From positions 1-43,264 of IMG/VR virus record IMGVR_UViG_3300020020_000082: a stretch of 43,264 nucleotides of DNA; one strand, 5' to 3'. Below the pieces are notes generated by a model. It saw nothing but the letters and a program-made list of their open reading frames with translations. It had not been told where the DNA came from and did not search any database. This document shows, piece after piece, positions 13,473-20,428 of this stretch. Numbering within the stretch: position 1 is the first letter of the stretch; the number at the start of each line of letters is the position of its first letter. The position numbers and the translations under genes were made by a program. The stretch comes from a virus.

Positions 13473-13712
13473 ATGGACACGGCGAGCGCGGCGCTGCTGT
13501 ATGGGGCGCTGTGTGACTTCGCCAGCTACCTCTCTGGCGGCGACATGCGGGACGAGCGGTGGATGGTCATGCAGCCGACCGAAGCGGCTGAAGCACTCAA
13601 GGCGTTTGCGCTCTCCAGGGGGCTCGACTTCTACAGCGTGCATCCAGACAACAAGTGGGCTAACAAGGTGGCTTCGCTGCCCGCCCCAGCGGCCCCAGAG
13701 GAGGAGAAGTAG
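13473..13712 (+). CDS. Hypothetical protein of the repeat-sharing set, 79 aa
   Basis: ATG 13473 has AAGGAG at good spacing and is preferred. A TTG at 13386 would add a Cys/His-rich N terminus (ADCGNCCARSWCQRYHHC) overlapping the previous gene and cannot be excluded. The first codons (GGACACGGCGAGCGCGGCGC, 13475 onward) recur at 13928. The last codons encode ASLPAPAAPEEE, shared with two later genes. The centre (DERWMVMQPTEAAEALKAFA) is not recognised. Confidence 0.55.
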   Translation: MDTASAALLYGALCDFASYLSGGDMRDERWMVMQPTEAAEALKAFALSRGLDFYSVHPDNKWANKVASLPAPAAPEEEK

Positions 13713-14916
13713 ATGGGCAAGGACGACTGGTCGGTGTATTTCGAGGTCTCCCACTACATCAAGGGAGATGGCTTCACCTGTGGGCGCGAGCTCGATCGGT
13801 CGCATTACTGTGGGTCGCTATCGAAAGAGCAGGCCGAGCAAGTATTCGACGCCGTAGAGGTCTTCCTCTGCGAAGAGATTGAACGCGCCTTGCGCCCCCC
13901 AGGAGCCGAGATGACCCATCAGGCGACGGACACGGCGAGCGCGGCGCTGACGCTGCGAGAGTGGATGGAATCAACAGCGATGGCGCTCCGTCGCCTTGAG
14001 CACGAGAACGCCCAGGCGGCGAGGCTCCCAGCGCAGGGCGAAATATCGCGCCGCTACGACGCCGTCTCTGCCGCGTTCAAGATGGCGGCTGACGACATCG
14101 AAAGGGCGCTGGCCAGCACGGCTTCATCGGCAGCGGCGCTGCGGAAGCGAAAATCGCCGCCAAACCTAATGGGGCTGTATGCCGCCACGGTGGCGATAGT
14201 GCGGAGGCGTGGGCCTGGATTCACCGCGCTAGACGCCGAAGTGGAAATCGGAAAGGCATTTGACAAGTCCACTGCTCAATGGCTGGCTTCGCTGCCCGCC
14301 CCAGCGGCCCCAGAGAAGCCAAATCCAAAGGACTGCGGCGCAACAGACTACCCGGTGTGGGGCGACGGCTCACACGACACCGTGACGTGCGCTCGACCGG
14401 CAGGGCACGAAGGCCCACACACTGGACTCATTGGAGCGCACCGATGGACGTGGTGATGGCGGCGCTGCTGAAGGATGTCGCGGAAGAGATGCGGCACCGG
14501 GCCGAGGAAGGCTGCACGGGCACGCACGACGTAACGTGCTGCGGCGAGGACTCTGACATCCACCCCGAAGAGTGGTGTAACCGCTGCCTCATGGGCGTGG
14601 CTGTGAAGGCGCTGGCTTCGCTGCACGCCCCAGCGTTGGCAAATCGACTGAGCGACCTCGCCCTGTTCTGCAACTGCGTCCGCGACGAGATGGTCTGCTT
14701 CGAGCGTTGGCCTGGGGATGCCCGGATGTGGTGCCGAGACTGCGCCATTCAACGCGCATCGACCATCTTGGCTTCGCTGCCCGCCCCAGCGGCCCCATGC
14801 GCGAACTGCGGCCACGTCGAGTCGCACAATGGCCCGGCCGGTGACATCGCTGACGGCTGCACACACGCAGGGTGCAACTGCGGGTTCGATAGTCGCCCAG
14901 CGGCCCCAGAGGAGGA
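13669..14916 (+). repeat. Dispersed 29-32 bp repeat encoding LASLPAPAAPE
   Basis: TGGCTTCGCTGCCCGCCCCA plus GCGGCCCCA(GAG) occurs at 13669-13700, 14284-14315 and 14769-14797, with a degenerate partial copy at 14613-14635 and a right-half copy from about 14894. All copies are in the same reading phase near domain or gene ends. A second repeat (22 bp) links 13475-13496 and 13928-13949. Confidence 0.85.
13713..14456 (+). CDS. Composite hypothetical protein of the repeat-sharing set, 247 aa
   Basis: ATG 13713 follows the previous stop directly. Residues 1-66 (DDWSVYFEVSHYIKGDGF ...) form one small domain. At 13902-13912 there is an internal AGGAG and ATG (residue 67) leading into DTASAALTLREWM, which shares 22 exact bases with the start of the 13473 gene. 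A LASLPAPAAPE segment near residue 200 is followed by a different C terminus with GHEGPHTG. It looks like two genes joined in frame by recombination at the shared repeats. Function unknown. Confidence 0.6.
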   Translation: MGKDDWSVYFEVSHYIKGDGFTCGRELDRSHYCGSLSKEQAEQVFDAVEVFLCEEIERALRPPGAEMTHQATDTASAALTLREWMESTAMALRRLEHENAQAARLPAQGEISRRYDAVSAAFKMAADDIERALASTASSAAALRKRKSPPNLMGLYAATVAIVRRRGPGFTALDAEVEIGKAFDKSTAQWLASLPAPAAPEKPNPKDCGATDYPVWGDGSHDTVTCARPAGHEGPHTGLIGAHRWTW

Positions 14917-14923
14917 GCAGTAG
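14444..14923 (+). CDS. Cys-rich hypothetical protein of the repeat-sharing set, 159 aa
   Basis: ATG 14444 has TTGGAG 7 bases upstream; ATG 14456, overlapping the previous stop as TGATG, is an alternative. It contains many cysteines in pairs (CTGTHDVTCC, CNRCLMG, CNCVRDE, CRDCAIQ, CANCGHVES, CTHAGCNCG), so several zinc sites are likely. It carries two LPAPAAP-type repeat copies and ends RPAAPEEEQ. Function unknown; probably assembled from shuffled modules. Confidence 0.6.
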   Translation: MDVVMAALLKDVAEEMRHRAEEGCTGTHDVTCCGEDSDIHPEEWCNRCLMGVAVKALASLHAPALANRLSDLALFCNCVRDEMVCFERWPGDARMWCRDCAIQRASTILASLPAPAAPCANCGHVESHNGPAGDIADGCTHAGCNCGFDSRPAAPEEEQ

Positions 14924-14976
14924 AATCGCAAACCGCCTGACCCGCTTCCCCCACGTTTGCAACAAGGAGTTTTGAT

Positions 14977-15600
14977 ATGCACAGATTTGTCGTCCCCGCC
15001 CTGCTCGTCTTTCTCGCCCTGACCGGCCGCGCGCAGGCCGCGCCGGTGTTCGTGACCGGCAACGAGTGCCCGTCCGATGCCCAGATGGGCGGGCTCACCC
15101 GGCAGTACTACGTGACCGAGGCCACGCACTGCCTCTACGACGGCGACCAGAACCTGACCGGCACCCAGGCCGACGCCGACGAGTTCCTGAACGACGCCAG
15201 CGGCGTGCCTGCGGCCTGGGGTGATGAGTGGACGGGGCTCAACGAGAGCCCGGCGGGCTTCTCGTTCACGACCGACGCGGGCAACGATGACGGCACGTTC
15301 ACCATCAGCGCCGCGCTGGCGGGGATGTATGACCAGTTCGCGGTGGGTATCAAGGACGGAGCCACGCCGAAGTGGGCGCTGTTCCTGCTGCCCGAGGGCA
15401 CGACGTTCGGACACTGGGGCTTCAGCACGAACGGCGGCGACCTGTCGCACTTCTTCGTGTTCGGCCACGACACCGACAATCCACCCCCGCCGCCTCCGCC
15501 TCCGCCGCCTCCCCCGCCGCCGCCGGGCGTGCCGGAACCGTTCTCGCTGTCGCTCCTGGGCCTGGGGCTCGCGGGCCTCGCGTATCGTCGTCGCCGTTAA
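14977..15600 (+). CDS. Secreted PEP-CTERM protein, 207 aa
   Basis: Has a Sec signal peptide (MHRFVVPALLVFLALTGRAQA, cleavage after about residue 21) and an extracellular domain (about 22-168) rich in Asp, Gly and aromatics with two cysteines near the N terminus. There follow a run of 15 prolines (169-183) and a canonical PEP-CTERM tail: VPEP (185-188), a hydrophobic span (SLSLLGLGLAGLA) and terminal RRRR. In bacteria, exosortase cleaves this tail and delivers the protein to the cell surface or exopolysaccharide matrix. No exosortase is present here, so the host would supply it. ATG 14977 follows AAGGAG. It sits at the end of the rightward operon, not with virion genes, so it probably remodels the infected cell surface. 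Confidence 0.88.
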   Translation: MHRFVVPALLVFLALTGRAQAAPVFVTGNECPSDAQMGGLTRQYYVTEATHCLYDGDQNLTGTQADADEFLNDASGVPAAWGDEWTGLNESPAGFSFTTDAGNDDGTFTISAALAGMYDQFAVGIKDGATPKWALFLLPEGTTFGHWGFSTNGGDLSHFFVFGHDTDNPPPPPPPPPPPPPPPGVPEPFSLSLLGLGLAGLAYRRRR

Positions 15601-15607
15601 CCTCGAC

Positions 15608-15636
15608 CGCCCGCTGGCTCTCCGAGTCGGCGGGCG
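15608..15636 (+). terminator. Weak hairpin after the PEP-CTERM gene
   Basis: CGCCCGC (15608-15614) and GCGGGCG (15630-15636) form a 7-bp stem, extendable by a G-U and a G-C pair, followed by CTTTGC. It could be a partial terminator that also shields the downstream ribosome binding site. Confidence 0.4.
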
Positions 15637-15806
15637 CTTTGCTGTACAGGAGAGGGACGATGCGGCGCTTGTGCAAATGCTGTTTCGGAGAGATCGATAC
15701 CGAAGGGTTCTCGGTGCATGGCGGGCAAGATGTCGCCAGCCGGATCAGGGAATCGACCGAAAAGATAAAAGCTAGCGCCTTTCAACCCATTGGAAAGGAT
15801 GCATCC

Positions 15807-16268
15807 ATGTCGATCAACTTCTCCGACCCGAACCAGACCCAGCACGACGGGAAGATCAACCCCATCAGCAACAAGGAATTGTTCGACGCAGGGCTGGAGG
15901 TCATGCAGAAGCTCTACGCCTTCTTCCGCGTGCCGTGGGGCGACGAGGCGCTGAAAGCCTACGAGGCCGACGTGTCGAAGGGGCTGACGCTGCGGGCGAT
16001 TCTGGAGCGCGCCCTGGACGACTACGGCCTGCGGCTGGAGAACATCCCTTCCGGCGCGAACCCGCCGGTGCCGTTCCCGCCCCAGCCCGACCAGCCGAAG
16101 GAGCCGCACGCCAAGCCCGCGAAGCAGGTAGACCCGGATGGCCGCGAGGAGCGCGCCGACAACGGGAAGGAGAAGGGCAAGCACGTCCGCACGGAGCCAC
16201 ACGCGGATGCGCCCGCGCACCGACCGGCGGATCGGCCTGGGCGACCGGGCGCGGCCGAGCGCGCCTAG
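15807..16268 (+). CDS. Hypothetical protein, 153 aa (possible longer form from 15660)
   Basis: ATG 15807 (MSINFSDPNQTQHDGK) follows GGAAAGGA. An in-frame ATG at 15660 behind AGGAGAGG would add 49 residues beginning MRRLCKCCFGEID; both are supported by ribosome binding sites, so two forms are possible. The helical centre (ELFDAGLEVMQKLYAFFRVPW, then TLRAILERALDDYGLRL) is followed by a Pro/Lys/Arg-rich, apparently disordered tail. Last gene of the rightward operon, converging on the tail fibre gene. Not recognised. Confidence 0.55.
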   Translation: MSINFSDPNQTQHDGKINPISNKELFDAGLEVMQKLYAFFRVPWGDEALKAYEADVSKGLTLRAILERALDDYGLRLENIPSGANPPVPFPPQPDQPKEPHAKPAKQVDPDGREERADNGKEKGKHVRTEPHADAPAHRPADRPGRPGAAERA

Positions 16269-16282
16269 CCCGTACAGACAAC

Positions 16283-16313
16283 GGGCCGGTTGCCCGCCAC
16301 AGACAACCGGCCC
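16283..16313. terminator. Bidirectional hairpin between convergent operons
   Basis: GGGCCGGTTG (16283-16292) and CAACCGGCCC (16304-16313) form a perfect 10-bp stem with an 11-base loop. It lies between the rightward operon end (16268) and the leftward fibre gene end (16425). No U tract on either side, so termination efficiency is uncertain. The remaining 110 bp of this gap hold only short, doubtful frames. Confidence 0.6.
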
Positions 16314-16424
16314 ACCCCGAGGGACTGATGTGCCCCGATTCTACCCGTACGCACGTCGAGCCGGAAAGCGCTGGCCCACCCAAACGCCCCGGCTCGACGC
16401 GGCCAGTTTAGAGCAGGCAGGATC

Positions 16425-18785
16425 CTACGACACCTTGGCCCAGCGCATGAAGCCCAGCAGGTTCAGCTGCGTGCCCGAGTTCTGCATCGCCACCACATCG
16501 AGATACTCGCCGACGTTCATGTAGACGACGGAGGACACGTTCACGTAGGTGGGGCTGATCGGCGCGGCCCGCGTGATCGAGGTGCCGACATAATCCCCCG
16601 TGCTCTTGCGGATCGTGACCTGCCGGTCGCCGTTCGCGTTCGCCGCCCAGTTGATTTCGGCCGTGACGACATACGTGCCCGCCACGTTCGCCGTGAACCG
16701 ATTGTCCACGCCGGGGCCGTTGTTCCAGCACCCGCCGATGTTGACGACAATCGAGTCCCAGTAAACGGTGTAGATCTCCGTCGAGTTGGGAGCATTGGGG
16801 TTGATCTTCCGCGCGTGCGTGACGGGCTGCCCAACCATCGTCACGACGCCTTGGCGGTCGAGGGAGATCCCTGGATAGGCGACCGTCTCCGCGTCGTTGA
16901 TGGCTTCCAGATTGAGCTTGCCGCCCGTGTTCATCACGCGGAACGGCTTCTGATCCACCCCCGCCGACGTGTCTCGGAGGATCAGGCGCGGCACGCCCGC
17001 CGCCGCGACGGTCGCGGTCCCCGTTGCCTGGAGCGTGCCCGCCACCGTGGCGTTCCCCGCGCGCGTGATCCCGAGCAGGTTCGCGACGAACGTGCCGTTG
17101 TCGAGCGCGGCCTGGAGAAAGATTTCGCCGTTGAAGTTGATCAGCCGCACGACGCGCGCATTGGCGGGCGCGCTGGTGTCGCTCATGTTGAGCGAGGGGA
17201 AGGTCTTGACGATGCCCTGGTCCCCGGTGAAGTTGTTCGCCGCGTTCCGTAGCGCGACGTTCGCCGACAGCGCCGCATCGGGCACCGACCCCACCGCGAG
17301 GTTCGACCCGTTGAGCGGCGTCGTGCCGAGGCCGTTCGGCGCGGTGAGTGAGGAGACGGACACATTCCCAAGGCGGTCGAGCGTCAGCGCCCCTTGCTGC
17401 GTGACCTCGTCATCGGTCGTGCTTTGCAGGATGAGCGTCGCGCCGTTCGACACGATGCGGAACTTCTGCGCGTTCGCGGCGGCGCTGGTGCCGCGCAGGA
17501 CGATGCCCGCTAAGGCGTTGGCGAACTGCTGGAGCGGCACAAAGACGTTCTGGATGTTCTCCAGCGCCACGTTGCTCGACAGCTTCGCGTCGGGAATCGG
17601 CGCGGAGAGGCTGTTGGAATTAAGCGGCGTAATCCCCAGCGTCGTCGCCACGAGCGAGCCGTTGACGGTGACGTTCCCAGCGCGGTCGATGACAAGGGCG
17701 TTCGCGGCGACCGTCTCCGCGTCGTTGATCGCCCCGATGACCAGCGCCTGCCCGGTGCCGTAAATGCGGAACGCGCGCAGGTCCGCAGGCTGGTCCGTGT
17801 CGGAGATCCTGAGCCGGGGGAACTGGGCGCTGATGGTCTGCGGAGACGCCGAGAACACATTCGCCGCGTTCTTCAGCGGGACGTTCGTGCTGAGCCGCGC
17901 GTCCGCGACGGTGCCGGTGGTGATGACCGCGCCCGAGAGCGCGACGATGGCGTCGGCGCCGCCCGTCTCGTGCGTCGCGTGGTGCGCGGAGGCCGTGCCC
18001 GGCGCACCGGTGTCGCCCTTATCACCCTTCTCGCCCTGCGGCCCTTGCGGGCCTATCGGCCCTTGTTCCCCCGTGCCTGTCTCGCCAGGGTCGCCCTTCT
18101 CGCCCTGGAGGCCCTGGTCACCCTGCGGCCCTGGCGGGCCTGTCAGCCCTATCGGCCCGGTGTCGCCCTGTGGTCCCATCGGGCCAATCGGCCCCGGCTC
18201 ACCGGTGTCCCCCTTCGGCCCCTGCACGCCAATCTCGCCCTGGATGCCCTGGTCGCCTTGCGGACCCGGAGGCCCCTGGATGCCCTGCTCGCCCTGTGGC
18301 CCCACCGGGCCGGTCATACCGGGCGGGCCTTGCACCGCGCCGACATCGACCCAGATGCCGTTGATGTCGTCCCAGATCCAGAGGTGCCCGTCGTCGGTCG
18401 AGATGAAGGCGTCGCCCGGCTCGCCGGTCGCGGGCAGGTCGCCTTCGCCGGGCACGCTGCCGCTGACGTTGACCTTGCCGCCGTGCCCGCTGACGTTGTC
18501 CTGCGTCTTGATGATCGCGCCGGTCAGGTTGATCGAGCCGATTTTCGGCTGGTGCAGGACGAACTTGTAGTTGACCTCCGGTAGGATGAACAGTCCGCCG
18601 GGAATCCGCCCCGCGCTGTCGAGCGTGATCGGCCACGGGTGCGGGACGGCCGCCAACAGATCGGTATAGACCGTGACCTTGGTGGACGTGCCCGCTTCGT
18701 AGATCGCAAGCTGCCCGTTCGGGACAGGGTTGCCGTCATCGTCCAAAAGGACGAGCCACGGCTGCGGCGAAATGACGAGTGCCAT
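16425..18785 (-). CDS. Tail fibre with collagen-like stalk and C1q-like tip, 786 aa
   Basis: Receptor-binding fibre. The N terminus (1 to about 98) is a virion-anchor domain (PQPWLVLLDDDGNPVPNGQL ... YKFVLHQPK ... GAIIKTQDN), homologous to that of the neighbouring fibre. Then a DAFISTDDGHLWIWDDINGIW module (about 126-147), a collagen-like Gly-X-Y stalk (about 153-263), and four degenerate repeats of about 60 residues (approximately 330, 435, 545 and 625), each with an RISDTDQPAD-like strand and an A-LVIDRAGNVTVNGSL-like end. The C-terminal domain (about 690-786) has the aromatic beta-sandwich look of C1q/TNF-like tips (FTANVAGTYVVTAEINWAAN). Starts at ATG 18785, 3 bp after the upstream stop. 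Last gene of the late region. Confidence 0.85.
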   Translation of the reverse strand: MALVISPQPWLVLLDDDGNPVPNGQLAIYEAGTSTKVTVYTDLLAAVPHPWPITLDSAGRIPGGLFILPEVNYKFVLHQPKIGSINLTGAIIKTQDNVSGHGGKVNVSGSVPGEGDLPATGEPGDAFISTDDGHLWIWDDINGIWVDVGAVQGPPGMTGPVGPQGEQGIQGPPGPQGDQGIQGEIGVQGPKGDTGEPGPIGPMGPQGDTGPIGLTGPPGPQGDQGLQGEKGDPGETGTGEQGPIGPQGPQGEKGDKGDTGAPGTASAHHATHETGGADAIVALSGAVITTGTVADARLSTNVPLKNAANVFSASPQTISAQFPRLRISDTDQPADLRAFRIYGTGQALVIGAINDAETVAANALVIDRAGNVTVNGSLVATTLGITPLNSNSLSAPIPDAKLSSNVALENIQNVFVPLQQFANALAGIVLRGTSAAANAQKFRIVSNGATLILQSTTDDEVTQQGALTLDRLGNVSVSSLTAPNGLGTTPLNGSNLAVGSVPDAALSANVALRNAANNFTGDQGIVKTFPSLNMSDTSAPANARVVRLINFNGEIFLQAALDNGTFVANLLGITRAGNATVAGTLQATGTATVAAAGVPRLILRDTSAGVDQKPFRVMNTGGKLNLEAINDAETVAYPGISLDRQGVVTMVGQPVTHARKINPNAPNSTEIYTVYWDSIVVNIGGCWNNGPGVDNRFTANVAGTYVVTAEINWAANANGDRQVTIRKSTGDYVGTSITRAAPISPTYVNVSSVVYMNVGEYLDVVAMQNSGTQLNLLGFMRWAKVS
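17997..18329 (-). repeat. Collagen-like Gly-X-Y coding repeat
   Basis: About 36 consecutive Gly-X-Y triplets, with one interruption near GTGEQG, rich in Pro, Gln and Asp (GPQGEQGIQGPPGPQGDQG). Codon-level similarity among units makes this a likely recombination or length-variation hot spot. Collagen-like stalks trimerise and are common in phage fibres. Confidence 0.9.
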
Positions 18786-18788
18786 GGC

Positions 18789-19823
18789 CTAGTCCAGAAT
18801 CAGTTGCAGCCGCCCAACGAGGGCCGTGAGGTTGTTGCTGAGCGACCAGGGTACGAGGTGTGGGTCGCGCTCAAAGCGGACGCGAGTGTGGTCATACATC
18901 GCGGCGACGCCGAGCGTATACGGCGAGCCGTTGTCCTGCACGAGGATGCCAGAGACGGTGTTGCTCACACCGGCGGGGGTGCTAGACAGCAGCGTCCAGC
19001 CCACTGGGAGCGTGCGGAGCAGGTAGGTATCCGGCGTGCCTCCGACCGACGTGGCCTGGAAGAAGAAGCTGTAGGTGAGTTCTCGCCCGCTGATGTAGAA
19101 GTTCTCGTAGATCACATCTGACGGCTCCACGGTCCAGGTCATCCCGCCCAGGCCCCCGTAGACGGCCGGGTCGAAGTTCGGGACGATGGGCTCGCCCATC
19201 TCGAAAATCTCCATCGCCCACCAGCCCGATGCGACGTAGACGTAGCGCGCGGTGCTGCGGACCCCGGCCATCGGCATCGGGCCAAGCCGGATGAAGTTGC
19301 CGATCCGGTCCCCGAACGCCGCCGCCGGGTCGTCGTTATAGAGCCAGATCCGGCCCGCCGTCAGGTTGCGGATCAGGATCGACTGTCCGACGACGCCGCC
19401 CGTCATGCCGCGAATGAACAGGTCGCCGTTGCCGTGATACTCGATGGAACTCACGCCCTGCACGTTCAGGTTGGCGTAGTCGCCGGGGATGAAGATCTGC
19501 AACCGTGTGCTGGCGGTGCCCGGCGTGGGGCTGATGTTGTCCTGCGTCTTGATGATCGCGCCGTCCAGCGGGGCCTCGACCTTCGGCTGGTGCAGCACGA
19601 ACTTGTAGTTCAGGCCAGGGTCCAGGTAGAGCCCGCCGGGGACTCGGCCGGCACAGTCGAGCGTGATCGGGAACGGGTGCGCCACCCCGGACGAGTCCGC
19701 ATACGCGGCCACCGGCGTGGACGTGCCCGCCAGATAGATCGCCAACTGGCCGTTGGGGATGGTGCGCCCGTTGTCGTCCAGGAAGATGAGCCACGGTTGT
19801 GGAGATAAGGTATGGATTGCCAA
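18789..19823 (-). CDS. Second tail fibre / receptor-binding protein, 344 aa
   Basis: Residues 1 to about 95 repeat the anchor of the 786-aa fibre (SPQPWLIFLDDNGRTIPNGQ, YKFVLHQPK, GAIIKTQDNIS), while the remaining 250 residues are unrelated, beta-rich and aromatic. It likely attaches at the same virion site with a different receptor specificity or as an adaptor. Starts with TTG at 19823 behind an AGGTG; no ATG fits the conserved N terminus. It is separated from the upstream late genes by the inserted HNH gene. Confidence 0.78.
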   Translation of the reverse strand: MAIHTLSPQPWLIFLDDNGRTIPNGQLAIYLAGTSTPVAAYADSSGVAHPFPITLDCAGRVPGGLYLDPGLNYKFVLHQPKVEAPLDGAIIKTQDNISPTPGTASTRLQIFIPGDYANLNVQGVSSIEYHGNGDLFIRGMTGGVVGQSILIRNLTAGRIWLYNDDPAAAFGDRIGNFIRLGPMPMAGVRSTARYVYVASGWWAMEIFEMGEPIVPNFDPAVYGGLGGMTWTVEPSDVIYENFYISGRELTYSFFFQATSVGGTPDTYLLRTLPVGWTLLSSTPAGVSNTVSGILVQDNGSPYTLGVAAMYDHTRVRFERDPHLVPWSLSNNLTALVGRLQLILD

Positions 19824-19837
19824 TTTTTACACCTATG

Positions 19838-19843
19838 TATAAT
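19838..19843 (+). promoter_or_regulatory. Consensus -10 of the HNH gene
   Basis: A perfect TATAAT preceded by ATG lies 7 bases before ATG 19851, so transcription would start at about the start codon (leaderless). TTGCCA at 19817-19822 could be a -35 with a short 15-bp spacer. This would let the inserted gene be expressed against the late transcript. Confidence 0.5.
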
Positions 19844-19850
19844 CAGCCAC

Positions 19851-20405
19851 ATGGCCCACAAGAACGCGCATCCCTCCGAGTACGGCACATGGCGCGAGAT
19901 GAAGCGGCGATGCTACTCCGTTACCTGCAAGCACTACCCCTATTGGGGCGGCAGGGGCATTCGTGTCTGTGAGGCGTGGCGCACCGACTTCTGGGCATTC
20001 CTGCGCGACATGGGGCCACGTCCAAGCGCAAAGCACTCGATTGAGCGCCGCGACAATAACGGACACTACGGCCCGTCGAACTGTTACTGGGCGACCGCCA
20101 CCGAACAGAACAACAACAAGAGATCGATCCGGCGCTTCACGTTCAATGGAGAAACGCTGACGCTGACCGCCTGGGCGCGACGAACGGGCCTTCCCAGGCT
20201 GTGCTTGTTCCTGCGTGTATATAGACTTGGCTGGCCCATCGAGCGCGCCCTGACGGAGCCGCGCTACAACGCGCGTGAGTTTCACGGCGAGCGCAAGCCG
20301 CTCCGCGTACTGGCACGCGAGCACGGAATCAACAGCACGACTGTCCACCAACGCCTGCGCCGGGGGATGACCCTGGAACAGGCGCTCACGACGCCGCTGC
20401 GCTGA
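19851..20405 (+). CDS. HNH-type homing endonuclease, 184 aa
   Basis: The only rightward gene inside the 26-kb leftward late region. N-terminal motif EYGTWREMKRRC, PYWGGRGIRVCEAW, FLRDMGPRPS, SIERRDNNGHYGPSNCYWAT and EQNNNKR match the phage HNH/AP2-like free-standing homing endonucleases. The C terminus has two HTH-like repeats of about 35 residues (LTLTAWARRTGLP ... GWPIERALTEP and LRVLAREHGINSTTVHQRLR ... EQALTTP), of the NUMOD kind that add DNA contact. Start ATG 19851; a frame to 19812 is less likely. It cuts DNA lacking the insertion and spreads its own gene by repair. Confidence 0.85.
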   Translation: MAHKNAHPSEYGTWREMKRRCYSVTCKHYPYWGGRGIRVCEAWRTDFWAFLRDMGPRPSAKHSIERRDNNGHYGPSNCYWATATEQNNNKRSIRRFTFNGETLTLTAWARRTGLPRLCLFLRVYRLGWPIERALTEPRYNAREFHGERKPLRVLAREHGINSTTVHQRLRRGMTLEQALTTPLR

Positions 20406-20428
20406 CGCGACGAGTGTGTAGATCGCCA

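Noticed and set aside
16328-16411. Short frames in the convergent gap: ATG 16328 (27 aa) and a GTG 16330 frame beginning PRFYPYARRAGKRWPTQTPR.
   Set aside because: The peptide looks phage-like, but the GTG frame runs into the antisense of the fibre gene and the ATG frame is very short; left as a possible remnant.
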